The notes beneath the pieces are model-generated. The model was not told the DNA's origin. It did not search any database and was given only the letters and a program-made list of their open reading frames with translations. A program made the translations under genes and the position numbers. A DNA stretch of 64,000 nucleotides from Paracyclopina nana. Its lineage: Eukaryota > Arthropoda > Copepoda > Cyclopoida > Cyclopettidae. The DNA is taken from contig JAGUCH010000002.1 of NCBI GenBank assembly GCA_019096065.1, positions 3,360,501-3,424,500 of the forward strand, written 5' to 3'. Shown here in pieces: positions 42,712 to 56,373 of this stretch (its first letter is position 1; each line of letters begins with the position of its first letter).

Positions 42712-45700
42712 ATAGTTGAGGAATGAATATTTAGTAGTTATGCTTGCAAGTCGTAGAGTTTTGATAGTTTGGCTCTGGCGACGACTTTTCTCCTTGGAAA
42801 GGATGAGTGCAATAAAAAAAGTCGCGAAATGGAAGATTTCATCAGCGAAATGGCTGAGCGACCGCGCGCGAGCTGACAGCAAAAAATAATGACAACAACA
42901 ACAAAATTGACAAACTTGACGGCTGCTCTTCGCTGCCTGAATTTAAATTCTTGCAGGGAACAGCATATTTTTTACGGCTTTCAAATTCAAATTTCTAACG
43001 ATGTCACTTAAGAATAACATTGACATGACATTGACATTTACTTCGTAATGTAATAAACGTTCGTTATTTTAAAAACATTTTTACCCAAAACAAATCAGCA
43101 ATTTGAAAATACGAGATGTCACGTAAGATTGACGTTTAGCAGCAGAGCATTTCGTTAGCTAATGCACATGTCATATTTTACCCAGAAGAAAATGTCACCC
43201 TGCAGAACAAGAAGCAGCAGCAGAAGAAAAGAGACAAAAAAGGTTCCATATCTTTCCATAGTTTGCTCTACTCTATGGCAATGTGCGATGGCATGATGAC
43301 ATAAACAAAAGAGGAATCAAGGCGAGAAGAAGCCAGCCAAGTGTAAGCGCGCACAACTTTCACGTCTCCATTCAAAAGTACACACATTTTTTCATCTTCT
43401 GCTTCCTCTCCTTCTTCCTTTTGACAGCCAAAATGTCTATGGAAATTGCATTCAGAAAATATCCCAATTTGGCCTTTTTTTGGATATTGCCAAAAATTGC
43501 CCAAATTCTTATGGCAGAATTAGATTTAGACTTAAAAAGCTGGATAGCTAAAGCAAAAAAGAACTTTCTCATCTATTGAGCAGAGAGAGATAAAAATGGG
43601 TCTTTTAGGTCCACAAAAGAGCCTACTTTGAGGGGATACACATTGCATCATTAGCCTTAAAGTGCATCAATCTGCCATAATATGCTGTATAATAGAACAT
43701 AACAAAGCTCACTTAAGGAAGTGTCTGCTCACTATTAAGCCATGATTATATGGAATAAATTATTAAGACCATTTTGGTCTTTACTGCTTACAGCCACATA
43801 GAGAAATTAAAAAAACAGCTTCCCACAAAATACAATTATTTCAAATCTTAATAGGATATTTCATATATAGCTTTGTTAAAGCCTAAATGATGGCTGTAGG
43901 TTTTGGCAAGGTACTCATACACACACAGTGTATGCCTCACTTTGGTCTGACATGAGCTTTTGGCCCAGTTCCATACTGTACATAAACCGTGTTTGTGTGC
44001 AGTGTGAGATTAAGCCCTTAAAAAAAGGCCACGCGGCTCTCTCCCCTCCTTTTTTGCCTGCATGAATCAAATGCCAAAATAGTGAGTGTGACACGAAAAT
44101 AGTTTGCATTTTATGCAAAGACTTTTTCCCATTTGACAGTTCTTACACCCAAGAAACCCAAGTTTAGCTATGGTTAATGTGGTCTCTAAGTTTTGGCTCT
44201 AGAAAAAAAACCAACGTTTCCTATTAGAGATGGCCTTAAGTGACCTTAAAAAGGCCGAAACGAGGAGCTCTGCTAGAGGTGAGAAAGCCGCAGAATTGAC
44301 AGGGAAGTTGAGCAAAAAGCCGCGAAAACAACTTGACAATAACAAAGAAGCATGCAGAAAAGTTGCTTTTTTTCACAGGAAAAAAGTCCACTATTATCAT
44401 TGACAGCCTTTGTTGAGGCCTTGCAAAATGTCAGCTAGAAAAAAGAATACTCTGGAAGTGAAGAGCCATTATTGCACACATCCTCACTCCTATAAGGCTT
44501 CAGATTTGTCTCACAAAATAGTATTACAGTTTCAAAGACTCAAAATTAAAAGCTATTTTAGTGGCCTAACTTGAATTTGAAGAGGGGACTAATGAACATT
44601 TCGTTTTTGAAAAATCTCTATTTTTGTATTTTTTCAGCAAATTCCGTGACATTCTATTTTTTTGCCATAATGGCATTATTACAGCAGAGTGAGAATTCGC
44701 ATGACAATTACAAAAAAAGTATCGATTTTCTCGGCTTTCACCTTGAAACGACACGATGGTCTATGCAGTAAGCAGACAAACGTTCAGCATATATTTAGCG
44801 CTAAAAATCTGCACAATTTTATTTAAAAAAGAAGCCTTTGATTTTACATAACTAAAATGCTTAAAATACTATTACTACTTTAAATTTCTATTTTTAAAAA
44901 ATGTAGCTCAAAAGCAGGAAAAGGATTTTTGTCCAGTGTGAAAATGGAGGATTTGGCCTCAGTGTGAGTTGTAGTTTGTGTCCTGTGAGCAAACAAATCG
45001 AAGCTCCAAAAGTTGACATGTCACGCTAACTTTGACTCTTTTTTTCCCTTTACAAGGTTTGTCAACACTTCTAGGCATAAAATTACATTCTTTCTTGCTT
45101 TGGAAAAAGGAGAAGAACCGTTAACCTTGAAAACGGAAATTCCCCAGTCTAGACTTGATTTTTGTAAATGATTCTGGCCAGCAATAAAAGGCAGAGGAGC
45201 TCATTATGTATTCAGGCAAAGTTTTTCCATGCTTTCTTATTTCACTGCCGTCTATTCTGCAAACGTCGAAAAAAGTTAGCAGCACCCAACCTGAGATTAA
45301 TTCATGAAATTTTCCTCAAAATGAGAATTTCTCGTTGCCTGCTAATTGTAAGTAATGTACTCAAACTTTGCCGAAGCAATTTCCAAATGAAAAACTCGGC
45401 CTTCTCCTTCTTTGCTGTAATTCAATTATGAAATGCTCACCAAAGTTTCACCCATGCAACAGCAGCTCAACAATTGCCTGAAATTGCCATGAATAAGAGG
45501 GCTTTTACCCAGAATTTGCTGCTAGGAAAAAAAATGCCTAGTGGAAATTGAGCATGATTTTTTCGAGAAACATATTTCATGTGAATCAGGATCAGCCATA
45601 TAGAAGCTTCAATGCACATTGGGAGGAGGAAAGTGTATGTATAGAAAAAAGCCAAAATCAATGTGCATCAGTCTTTGATGAATGGTAATTCTGTGGGAAA

Positions 45701-48700
45701 CTTGCCAGCTCTCGTCAAAATCCACCAGGATTAAAAGCTGGGGCCACACACTTACCACCACCAAGGCCACTGCTGCAAAGTCTCGACATAAATTCTTACT
45801 CAAACACAGTTGACCGAATGGACTACAATTCCTCTCAACTCTAAAGCACAAGTCCTCCTCCTATTTGTACTGATTTAATATACTTTAACGAAAGATTTTG
45901 GCTTTTTCCCCCCATTTGAGACCCATTTGAGGATGTGTCAGTTTCCCCCCCCACCCCCCCCCTTTTGATCATGATGATGTTATAGCTGGTGTTGAATTTT
46001 TAAAAAAGCTCTCAAAAAATGGTTTTCCCTCAACTTTTCCACACTGCACTTAATGAGAAAGCAAGACATTAATTTTTAAATTGAGGCAAAACTTTCAGCT
46101 CGCAATATGCACACGTGGTTGTACATACAGTGCTCGCGGTTCAAAGCATGTAATTACACCAACTAAATTACCATTAGAAGCGCACAGAGAACATGTAATC
46201 CCATTTAACTTTTCACTCGAAAAAATGGAGTAGTCCAAAAATGCTTAGATTTCTGGTGGAAATTCTGGCAATGCTGAGATGACAAGCAATCTCAATAATT
46301 TTGTGGAAATCTCCAGTATTTACAGTTTACAGTGGCAACAGACAACGGAAATTGGAGTGCAGGTTCCCTCGAATGAAAACACCAAAATGCTGCCAGTTCA
46401 TAACATTCGAAATGACTTTTGAGAAATCTAAGAAAAAATAGCCAGAAAGTTGGTGATAACAGCCAAAATGGAAATTACTCGTAGCAAGGCTTCCAATAAT
46501 ATGATTAAAGGCCAAAAATCAGGTCAATTATTCATATTTCATTGAAACCCTAGATGGCGAAAAACTTTTTATTTGCGCGCTTATTTGGCCTAGTTTCTGT
46601 TTTCCTGGGATTTTCCCACAGTGCAGCTGCTCTTTTGCAATAACGCTGGCAAGGAAACTCGGTTCCATTTTGAGAAACACTGATGTAGTAGTACACTTTC
46701 CACTTTTAGCCAATTTTTAAAGTGGAACAAATAAAAAATAGGAATAATAAAAGAAGTCAAGCACCATCAAAATATGATGACAAATGCGCAGAAATCGAAG
46801 TCAAGGGAAAAATGAGAGTCCTATTAAGGCAAAAATGACATGGTTGTAGTATTTTACAAATACTTACGCGCAGTAGATACAAAGTATGTACTACTATTGG
46901 TACTATGTATTTTAGCACACATGTCACAAGAAACAATGTAATCTAGAACCATGCTGCACATTGGGGCAAAAGCAAAAAGCTTCCCCGAAAAGCTAAAATG
47001 CTTCAAAATCAAAGAAATGTATAGCAATTGGCTCTAAGAAGAAAAAATACCATTACAAATGTAAGGAATTGAAATTGGAGAGAAGGTTAGCTAAAAAATT
47101 CCAATGACTTTTTGGCATGTTTTTTCATTTTAGGCAAGTTAAAGGACACAGTGCGGTCTTAGGGTGGATCACATTTCCATTCGGAGTGTGGCTGTTCTAC
47201 ATCGTAATTCAGGCTCAATTTGGCACCAAGAGGACATCTATACACACCAAAATGGCCATGTTAAAAATACAGCACCGCCAATTTGAGCTGCACGGCGCCA
47301 AATGGTAAAACTTTGCCATTTCGCCTTCAAAAAATTAAAACAGCTCAACATTTGAGGCCCAAGTAAAACCTCATTTAGGGAAGGTTTACCGATTTTTCCA
47401 GACACGAAGAAAACCCTCCTTATGTAACTAGACGATAGTAAGTTTGAACGATACACAAATTACAGCTGGATGTGTGAGAAAATCTGCTTTTCCACCGAGG
47501 CCAAAATAATGAGTTTCTCTTACCTGAAAAATGAGAGCAAGAAAAATTACAATATTTCAGGTTGCTGCTACAGCTTTAGTAGATATAGTACTATACATGA
47601 GAAAAAATGATTTTTCACCATAAATAATGCAATATGTCAGTTTGGCAGACTTGTCACCCACACACTCATTTGTCATGCTAGAGGTTTCACAGCAAAAACA
47701 CAATGATAGTCAAAATCTTCAGGTAAGCTCAGATTGAGCTGATTCAAAGTCATGATAGCAATTGTTGATGGGCTTTTTTGGGGCGCTAGTGGCCACTTTT
47801 GAACGATTCCTACCAGGAGCTGCAACACAGCACGAAAATAGAGTGACGCGCTCGAGTGTCATCAATAAAGGGAAGTGTTTATTTTCATTGCAGGTGAAAA
47901 GGGCCTTGCTAATAAAGAATTCCAATTTGTCTCATCTGTTTCCAATACGAAATAAAGGGAGGAAACGAGGGCGAAACTTCATCAAATTCAAGATTTTTAC
48001 AGCTCTGTAAAAATCTAAAGTAGCATGAAAAATGGACAAAAATATGATTGAAGAAAAGTACATTTTCAATGTTTTATGCAGATTAATAATGCTATTGAAT
48101 AAGCCCAAGGAAAAGAAGCTAGAATAGATCAAAAGTAGCCTACAACACAAGTGCAATTGAGAGGCTCAGGAGCAGCCAAAAGTTATCAGCTTGGCCTTGA
48201 TTGGCTCATCTGATCGAGGCAAAAGTTATACACAGTAGATTGTCGGCCATTAGCCCACTTAATGAGTCTCTAGACACCTTTTTGGCCTTGAGCAGCCTTG
48301 AATCTCAGTGCACCAAACCGTCCCAATTCGGCCCTTACGTACACTTTGAACGAAACCAAGGAAAAAGGCCAAAAACCAAGCTTTCTGAGGCAAAAAAAGA
48401 AAATTAAAAAATCAACAAAGGGTGCCCAAAAATGACTTAAATTATTGTAAGCAAAAGAACTGTAAATAAAATTGAAAAACATGAATTCGTTTTAAAAAAT
48501 TATTTAGGTAAAAGTGAATAAAAAGCAAGTTTTCAGCACTTCAGGAATGAAATATGAGAAAAGCGCTCATAATTGAGCTGAGCTTTGTGTGTGTATTAGA
48601 AGCGGAGGACGTTTGTAGTACAAATCTCTAACAAGCTGAAACTTTGAGCCGAAATTAGCATGGCACCGTATTAATTTATTGCCAAACTTCTGATGGAGTT

Positions 48701-51700
48701 TGAGAGTGCAAAAATTGCCACGAGTTTTCTCAATTTAGGGTTGACTCGAAAGTATCTCTTTTTAAGTTGAGAATTCCTGCAAAAATGGCTCAAAGCTGAA
48801 AATATTAGAATGGCATATATCTCAAAGCTGATGGCAAAAACGATTCACTCAAAGTTAAACATGAATTTGGCTTGAAATCGACTCAAATTGACTTTTTCCT
48901 TTTAAAGTTAATAATTTTTGACTTTAAAGACACAATCAAATTGACTTTTGGTACTCTTTTTTAATTAAGCTGAGCTGATATTGGAAATAACAAAAGCATT
49001 TGAACTGAATCAAAATGTACTCATAACACTTAAATTCATACAATTGCGTAATTTTGGTTGGAAAATATTTCATTAAAATTGGCATGACTCACATATTCAG
49101 AATGCTGTTTATTTTGGCCTCGATCTGAATATTTGTGAAGTAACTTGAGAGATATTGAAATATGAGCGAGAGAGAGATTGTGCAAATATTGAGAAAAAAG
49201 ATGTTGAATATTAGGAAAGCCCGCAATTTCCTTAAAAGTCAAAATGCAAATGCATTTATCGCTCTCAATCGATCCCAAAAGCACTCGTATATTGTTTACC
49301 TTGCGAAAAATTCAAGGAATAAGCATAAAAGCTTAAAAATTAGTTGCTTAATCAAACTGTTTTTTAAAGCAATAGGCCTAAAAATCAGTAATATTTTCAA
49401 AATGAAGCAGATTGAGCCGCAATTTTTTTTTTTTGGAGGAGCCTAATGAAAAGTCGAGTTCTTATCTCATTAAAAACTGAGCTGGAAAACTTTGTTTGTA
49501 AATGGCTTTTCTTTCACCATACACAAAAGTTGCAAGATTAAGCCCCGAGGTGCCATTTCCTGCAGTAAAGCCTTTACAAAATCTATTTGAGCCTTTCCCA
49601 TTTAGAAAGGCAATGGCCTTTTTGGTTTATTCTGGCTTTTCGCTCCTCTTTTTGCTACATTTACTCAACTTTAGCTGATTTTTCAGGGCATCAAATTGGA
49701 CCAACTCTACACTGGCAATTTTACGTGGATTTTTCATACATTTAAGTGTAGTCCTAGTTAGCTCGGAGTGATTTTAATTGTTTTCTGTGATTTACATGTT
49801 GCCATTTTGGCCTTTAATGGCTCTCATATAAATCACACACTACAACTGAGTAAGCAATTTTGAGGCTCGATTCCCTGGTGAAGCTTTAGCAATAAATAAG
49901 TTGACATGGGCCTGAATCCAGAATAATTCATAGTTTGGAGCAACACTGCTTGAAATTGCCAAAATAAAGTATAAAAATGAACCGTAAAAAAAGTAAAAAA
50001 ATAATGGCTAAATATCCCCTTAAATAATGCAATTTGTGTACACTCCGTTTGGCCAGCGTCGAGTTATTTGTTGCGGCTTAAGTTGATTGATGTTTTCTTA
50101 ATTGGAAAGTAGAGCAAGTTTCCTTTTTTGGTGTCCTCCATATAAAATATTACTACAGCAGTCCTGCACACCATACAACAACTGTGAGAAAGCCAGGCTT
50201 TTCCAGGTGTAAACAAATTTTATACAAGTTTTTTTCTTGGGTAGAGTAAATGTACAAGTCATTATTGATCTTTGACTGTTTGTCTTGCTCCTTTTTAAGA
50301 CTGTTCTTTGCAAAAGGGCCTTATTCAGCATTTCTATAAATAGTACAGCAAAATTAACAAATCTGAGGCTCTTGTGGCCTAAAAAGCCTTTTTTGTCCAG
50401 TTTATTGCTAATTTGAAGCGTAATTGAAAAGTCTGATTAAGGCTTGATAAAAACGATTTTGGCTATATTAAGAATGTTGAGGACATTTGGATTAGAACCA
50501 AAATTGGGATTCTTTAAAATGCCAATAACAAGTTGCAAGGCTACAGAAGAAATCAAAAGTCACTGGCAAAACTGTACTATAAAAGAAGGGCCTACTTTGT
50601 TGGTAGTTTTACAGGGACAATGAAAGTCACTGCTGCAAAAGTCTCTCTAAGGGGACAAAATGCACAACACACACACACTGGGTAGTAATGTTAGAATTTC
50701 ATTCTGATGCAAGGTCACAAATGAGTTCCATTTCCAGGCAGCCAAATAAAATGCTACATACACCATTGCATAAGCACTAATTATTTTCTCATTTGGTTTT
50801 TTTATTTCACAACGACTCTCATGCTACTGTGTATAACCCTTTCTCATTAATTGTGTAGCCTAAGAAATGTACTCTATTAAATGAGAGGTAAACATTGAGC
50901 AAGTTACCACCATAGAAACAACCAAAACGAGCCTATAGATACATAATAAAGTAGCAAAGGCTTTTAAATGCAATTAATAACAAAAAACGTAGAAAATTAG
51001 CCTCTGTAAAATACTGAAAATGTACTGATGTACTATTAAGATGACATTGATTATTTTTAAATCATAGGTAAACTGAAAAAGTCGAATTAGAAGAAAAAAC
51101 TGAAGGAAAAGATAAACTAAGGAAACTAGCAATTTTTGTAAAAGTGGAGCCAATTTCTGATTTGCAATTGTAATGCAATTTTAGTTGAAAGTTTTTTATG
51201 CCATGATATTTGAGTGTCACGAGTAGATCCGGTTTTTTTCTCTTTTCAGAGCTAGAGAAGAAAGTTTTTTCTTTGCTTTCCCTCGTTTTCGGCTACATAA
51301 TGGACAAAGTCCCTTTTTGTACTCGCACACATAATGCACTAATACATCTTCAGGATAAACTACGTCTGCATTGCTTTTATCTAGCGCTTAATAATTATTT
51401 CAGGATGCAATTTCAGCCATGAAGGATTCATGGGCTAACGAGTGCAATTTCAAGGGGATGATGTGCCAAAAAGGGGATTTTTAAATTCCACACCAAAACC
51501 CAAACAGGGATGTAATGGGCCTGAAAATGTTGAAAGCATGTAACAGTTGAACATACAGTTGCAAAATATTTGAAAACCAAAAGAGCAAATATGGTATTAA
51601 AAGTCTATTTTAACCCTATGAAAAGCACTCAAAAATGAACTTTTAACCACTCTTCCGAATGACCTTTGGCAAGAAAAAAGCTTAGCATGGAAATGATCTA

Positions 51701-52893
51701 GGCTCAAAATAGCAAAAAAAAAAATTCTGAACATATATCTTCCTTTTAGTGAGGACTGGTTAAGCGGATGTGGGCAGTTTTGCGGCACCAATGGTAATAA
51801 TAAATTGTCCATGAAGCAGTTATGCTAAGACTCTGTGTGTGTGTGTGTAGCAATAATCCAGATTAAGATTTGCCTGCTTAGCATTTCTCAGCATTTGGAA
51901 AAAGGGACTGCTGCTTTTGCTGTCTAACTTTTTCCCTCCAATTTAGGAGACACATTTGTGGTTGTATGGCTTCTTTCCCCCCTTAAAAAAGTGTGTGTAT
52001 AAAACCAGACTTTACTGGCAATGTGTACTGCATTTTAAGCAGATTTAGGCAGAGAAGACCAAAGCCTGCCAGGAATTTTCTTCAAGGTTCGACTTCATTT
52101 GGGAATGTTTTAAAGCCAAACTATGCAATAGTATAATGAAAATAAGTTAGTGCAGTTTATTGATTCTTCTTCATCTTGATGCCCCGAGGCAAAATAGTGA
52201 ACTCGTGTGCTGCAGACCGAGGAAAAAGTCCAATATTACTCGTGTCCCACAATACGACATAATTGCAAAGATTCGCCCAAGAAATAGCCTTTTAAGCATA
52301 GTTAAAAAGTCTTTCTTTCCACCTAGGTTTATCCTTAATTTTCACAGGGATAAATGTGGAATCCATTTTTCCCCTGTGTTATTCCAAGACGAGCTAGTTT
52401 GTCAGCTTTGAAGTCGGGGAAGACCAATCAAGCGTTCAAAGCCCAAAAGACAAAGCCAAATCCTTTCAATCACCGCAACTTTTCAGCCTGCCTCTCTCTC
52501 CTTCAAAATGGCGCATATTTGCATAGGTGTGTTTCACTACCACAAAATTTGTTGGAAAGCCGCCCACTCGCCTTAGACCAGAAACAGCCTAATTTCTTTA
52601 AAAAAAAAACAATTTCATAGTACAACTTTTAAGCTTACTTTTTTAAAGTAAATACTGAGATACTAGAATGACACAATAGCTAGATAAGCGCCAAGTTTTC
52701 TTTTGATTCAGTGCATTGAGCTAATAAAGTAAGTTTTTAAGCCACAATCGAAATCTTGATCTTTACACTCGATTTTCACGGCTGTAAAAGAAGCATTCAT
52801 AATTTTCCAATCTGCACAAATCGAGAAAACTAATTTTTTCAACATAACTATCTTGAACTAATTTTTTGAAAAAAAGCATTTTTAAGGGGAATA
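42712..52893. other. Gene-free AT-rich region, about 10 kb
   Basis: No conserved protein domain, tRNA or transposon end was recognised on either strand. If the upstream non-coding exon at 53905 is right, this is intron sequence of the kekkon-like gene. A pure C-tract sits at 45944-45962 (C8-A-C9). Confidence 0.5.
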
Positions 52894-53685
52894 CTGTAAA
52901 AAGTCAGCAATGTCAAAAGTCCTTATATATAAAATCCTCATGTAAAAAGTCCTAATATATGAAGTCCTAATGTTAAAAGTCCTGATGTAAAAAGTACACT
53001 CTACAAAGACTATTTTTGTACAGATACGTATCAATAATTCTTTGATAAAACATTAATGCATGCATTTAATTTGTGAAACAAAGTTACCGATGCTGCTTTG
53101 ATTGAATAATGTTTGGCTTATCAATGAAAGAGTCTTCTGTATTTATTCGCTTTTTCTGACTTTGTTCAATTGGAAATTGGCTACTTTGTAAAACAGGGCT
53201 GAAGTCCGATGTATCTTCAGTTCCCTGTTCAAGTTCATTGGCCTTATGGACTGGTAATGGCTTTATGGACTGGTAATGGGGATTAATAAACTAATAATTA
53301 GTAAAAAAAATTTTTTGGGTCAGCCTTTCCACAAATTCAAGTCTTAAGGCTTCATAGATCTTCATTAAAGATTTAATAGGATCCTCTAGAATCTCATCCC
53401 TCAAATGATTGCATCAGTACCATTTGATATTCCCTTGAGCAGAACACAATCCAAGAGTTAAAATTAGAATCACAAAAAGATATAGATAAACTTTTTAATC
53501 TACTTGTATTAAGGTTCATATTATTGTATTTATGGTCTTTTATAAAAATTGGGACTTTAGACATCCAGTCTTCACATAAAAGGACTTTTGATATCTGGTC
53601 TTTATATGAGCGGACTTTTAGTATCTGGACTTTTTGCAACCGGACTTTTTTTATCTGGACATTTCACATCGCGGACTTTTTACAG
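52894..53685. mobile_element. Non-autonomous TIR element with AAAAGTCC subterminal repeats
   Basis: Inverted ends begin CTGTAAAAAGTC, with imperfect pairing over about 30 bp, and are flanked by TA on both sides (52892-52893 and 53686-53687). Inside each end are 5-6 degenerate copies of an ~18-21 bp unit containing AAAAGTCC (left) or GGACTTTT (right). The centre is unique and non-coding. The architecture matches the 25941-26634 element although the sequences differ. Confidence 0.72.
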
Positions 53686-53904
53686 TACATCCTTTTTAAG
53701 TATTACTAAGCCAACTTTCCAGTCTGCTTTCCAGCTTTTAAGTTCTGTGTACTTAAGCACTTGCAACAAACTTTTCAAAGTATATTTAGCCTAAAAATTT
53801 TAATTTAATTCGACTGTTTCTTTGATCTCAAATTATCCCAAATCCTCATTATTTCCAGCCAATTTTGCACATAGATCTTATAAATGCCAAAAAGGGGGGC
53901 TTAC

Positions 53905-54081
53905 CTGATAATATTCCGTTTCACTGTGGTAGTCGGCAGTAGCACAATTATTTCACAGGCACAACACACTTCACTGTTTATATGTTGTCAACAAGGTGTA
54001 GCAGTAGCAGTAATGTACAAGAGTTGCTCTAATGGTGTGAATTTTATTCCGAGCGCCAAGCAAGCGCGAGGTTGCCGCACT
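53905..54081 (-). promoter_or_regulatory. Candidate first non-coding exon and promoter of the kekkon-like gene
   Basis: The minus strand has a strong donor (ATCAG|GTAAGC) at 53905/53904 and an arthropod-type initiator TCAGT at 54079-54083. The flank 54040-54190 is CpG-rich relative to the surrounding AT-rich DNA. This would pair with the unpaired acceptor at 37991. The link is inferred; no transcript evidence is available. Confidence 0.4.
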
Positions 54082-54250
54082 GACTAAACTCTAAAGTGGA
54101 AAAAGAAGCTCAGCTGTAATAAGCGCGAGTGTTGCAGCGCCCGAGCAAAGCGCTTCTCCGCGTTTACTTGCTGCAATAATAAAGCGCCCCTATAAAGTAG
54201 AAACTCGAGGAGCTGAGCCCTTTACTTCTGCACTACATAGCAGCACTTTT

Positions 54251-56043
54251 GCATTTCCCTAAAACATAACATTTAGCCATGGAAAACTGTCCCCTTTTTC
54301 ACCAGGGAAAAGCCAGGCCCAAGTAAGCCACTTCGATTCCGGTTTGAAAAATACAGAAATGAAATATTGTTGTAAATATCATATCATATCTTTATGGTGA
54401 GAGATGAGCGGGGGCTTATTGGCAAAGTTTGACTGTTGACATCATCGGTATTTTTTGCCGCACGGGATAGGACACACAATTAATGCGGCAATTCATGCTT
54501 TGGTGGGCCTTAAAAAGGAAACTTATTTGGTGCAGCAGCAGCAGCCTTTTTAGGCCTCCTTCTACAGCTACAATCAAGTTTTATAGCCTTTCTTAGTTGA
54601 AATTTCACTGCTGATGCTGAAATCCTGCTCAACTTTGGGGATAAAGCGGTTTAGGCGCGCCAAATACAATCAAAAGCCATGTTCTCTAAAGCTAAAAAAC
54701 ACAGCCATGCAGTTCAAGTTAAGAATGTTCTAAAAGTGTCAAAAAAGGCCAAAATTTGCCAAAAATGGCCAACATTTGTCAAAAATGACCAAAATTTCCC
54801 AAAAATGACCAAAGTTGAATATTTGAGTTCATGGATGGATTTTTGCCTGAAAATATATTGTTTTTTTCGATTACATGCCTATTTCCAGAGAATAACGTGG
54901 TGTTTCCTGTCCTATTGCAAGGGGCAGCTTTTTTCCCATTTTACGCCCTTTTGGCCACATGATTGGCATGGAAAAACATATATATAGCAGCGTTGTTCTA
55001 TAATTAGGGTGGCCAGTGTGACACACAAGCAGAACATGAGCTGCTGACCGTCGCGCGAATTTTGAGCACCTGCTGACATCACGCGCGCACCTGCTCTCAT
55101 TACAATAGTTGTATACATTGTCATTACACAAAACTGATATCGCAGCTTTGTATTCCTAAATAAACAATAGAAATTACTTAGTACTTTAGATATGTGATTA
55201 TTTTGGAAATGTGAGTAATTCTGCCATTTTCACTAAAAAAATGCCTGCTACTCAATTTCAACCACTAAACTTCCGAGAAGACTCGATTTCATAATTTCGG
55301 CTGCAGCTCAATTGCCAATAATCATTAGCCGATTTTTTTTTCTCATGACCTGAAAGATGTTCGCATAAAATAGAGAAACTTTGCGGTTTTGTGGCTGATT
55401 TATATGGTATTCAGTATTTCTGTGAATGTGGACATGCTCCAACAATAGAAGGATGATTGCAAAAATTGGCAATTTTTCCCGGACAGGAAACATTTCCAGC
55501 GTGGGCAGCTGCCTTCATCATGTAGTAGTAGCAGTCCCAGTGCAAAATGGTCCACCATAATCTGCCATATTGAGTGAGTGGGTCAGTGAGCCTTTTGCCA
55601 TACTAAAATTGCACTAGAAAATGGTGCAAAGTAAAATGAGCGCATTTTTTCTATTGCATGCTTCATATCTCTGTGAAAAACAGCATTACCTTAGTTTTGC
55701 TCTTTTACCCTAATAGCCTGTTTAATTCAGCTCTCATTTTGCAGCTTGCGCAAAGTTTCAACAAAAGCCATTATTTTTAGCCAACTATTTTTCCACGCTG
55801 CTCTGGAAAAAATGCAAATATAACATCAAGAAAGGTTCTTTTAACATATCGGAGAAAATGGCTTTTCTTTGATGTGTACAGCTGAAAAAGACGCCCAGAT
55901 TTAATAACAGGACCAAAAATAACTCTGGAAAATGGAAAAAACAACATAAGAGACCAAAATTGTCAAAGCAAAGCCTGAAAGTTAAGGAATAAAAAAATCA
56001 CCATCTTCCATAGACTCGAGGCTCGAAGTTACAATTAACTTTG
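54251..56043. other. Gene-free region
   Basis: No gene was recognised. A short degenerate repeat rich in CCAAAAATG occurs at 54740-54812 (GGCCAAAATTTGCC, ATGGCCAACATTTG, ATGACCAAAATTTC). CAAAAATGACC occurs in direct repeat. Confidence 0.45.
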
Positions 56044-56373
56044 TCTAACGAGTGGATCTAAAAAGTGGATCTAATGAGTGGACCCAATGAATGGACCTAA
56101 TGAGTGGATCTAGTGAACGTGTCTAATGAGTGGATCTAGTGAGTTGAGCTAATAATTGGATCTAATTAGTTGATCTAACGAGAGGATCTAACGGGTCAAT
56201 CTAGTGAGTATATCTAATAAGTGGATCTCAGAGTGGATCTTATGAGTATATCTAATGAGTGGATCTAAACAGTGGATCTAATGAGTGGACCTAAGAATTG
56301 GATCTTGTGAGTTGACCTAACGAGTGGATCTAACGAGTCAATCAAGCGAGTGGATCTAACGAGTGGCCTAAAC
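56044..56373 (+). repeat. Degenerate 13-bp minisatellite (about 25 copies)
   Basis: Consensus GAGTGGATCTAAT repeated head to tail with many point changes (GGACCTAAT, GGATCTAGT, TTGATCTAAC). Units keep a 13-bp register with a single shortened unit near 56226. The array is old compared with the nearly uniform 15-bp array at 29040-29580. Confidence 0.88.

Noticed and set aside
47117-47308. 63-codon frame preceded by a pyrimidine-rich AG, exon-like
   Set aside because: No donor in phase with a partner exon and no recognisable domain.
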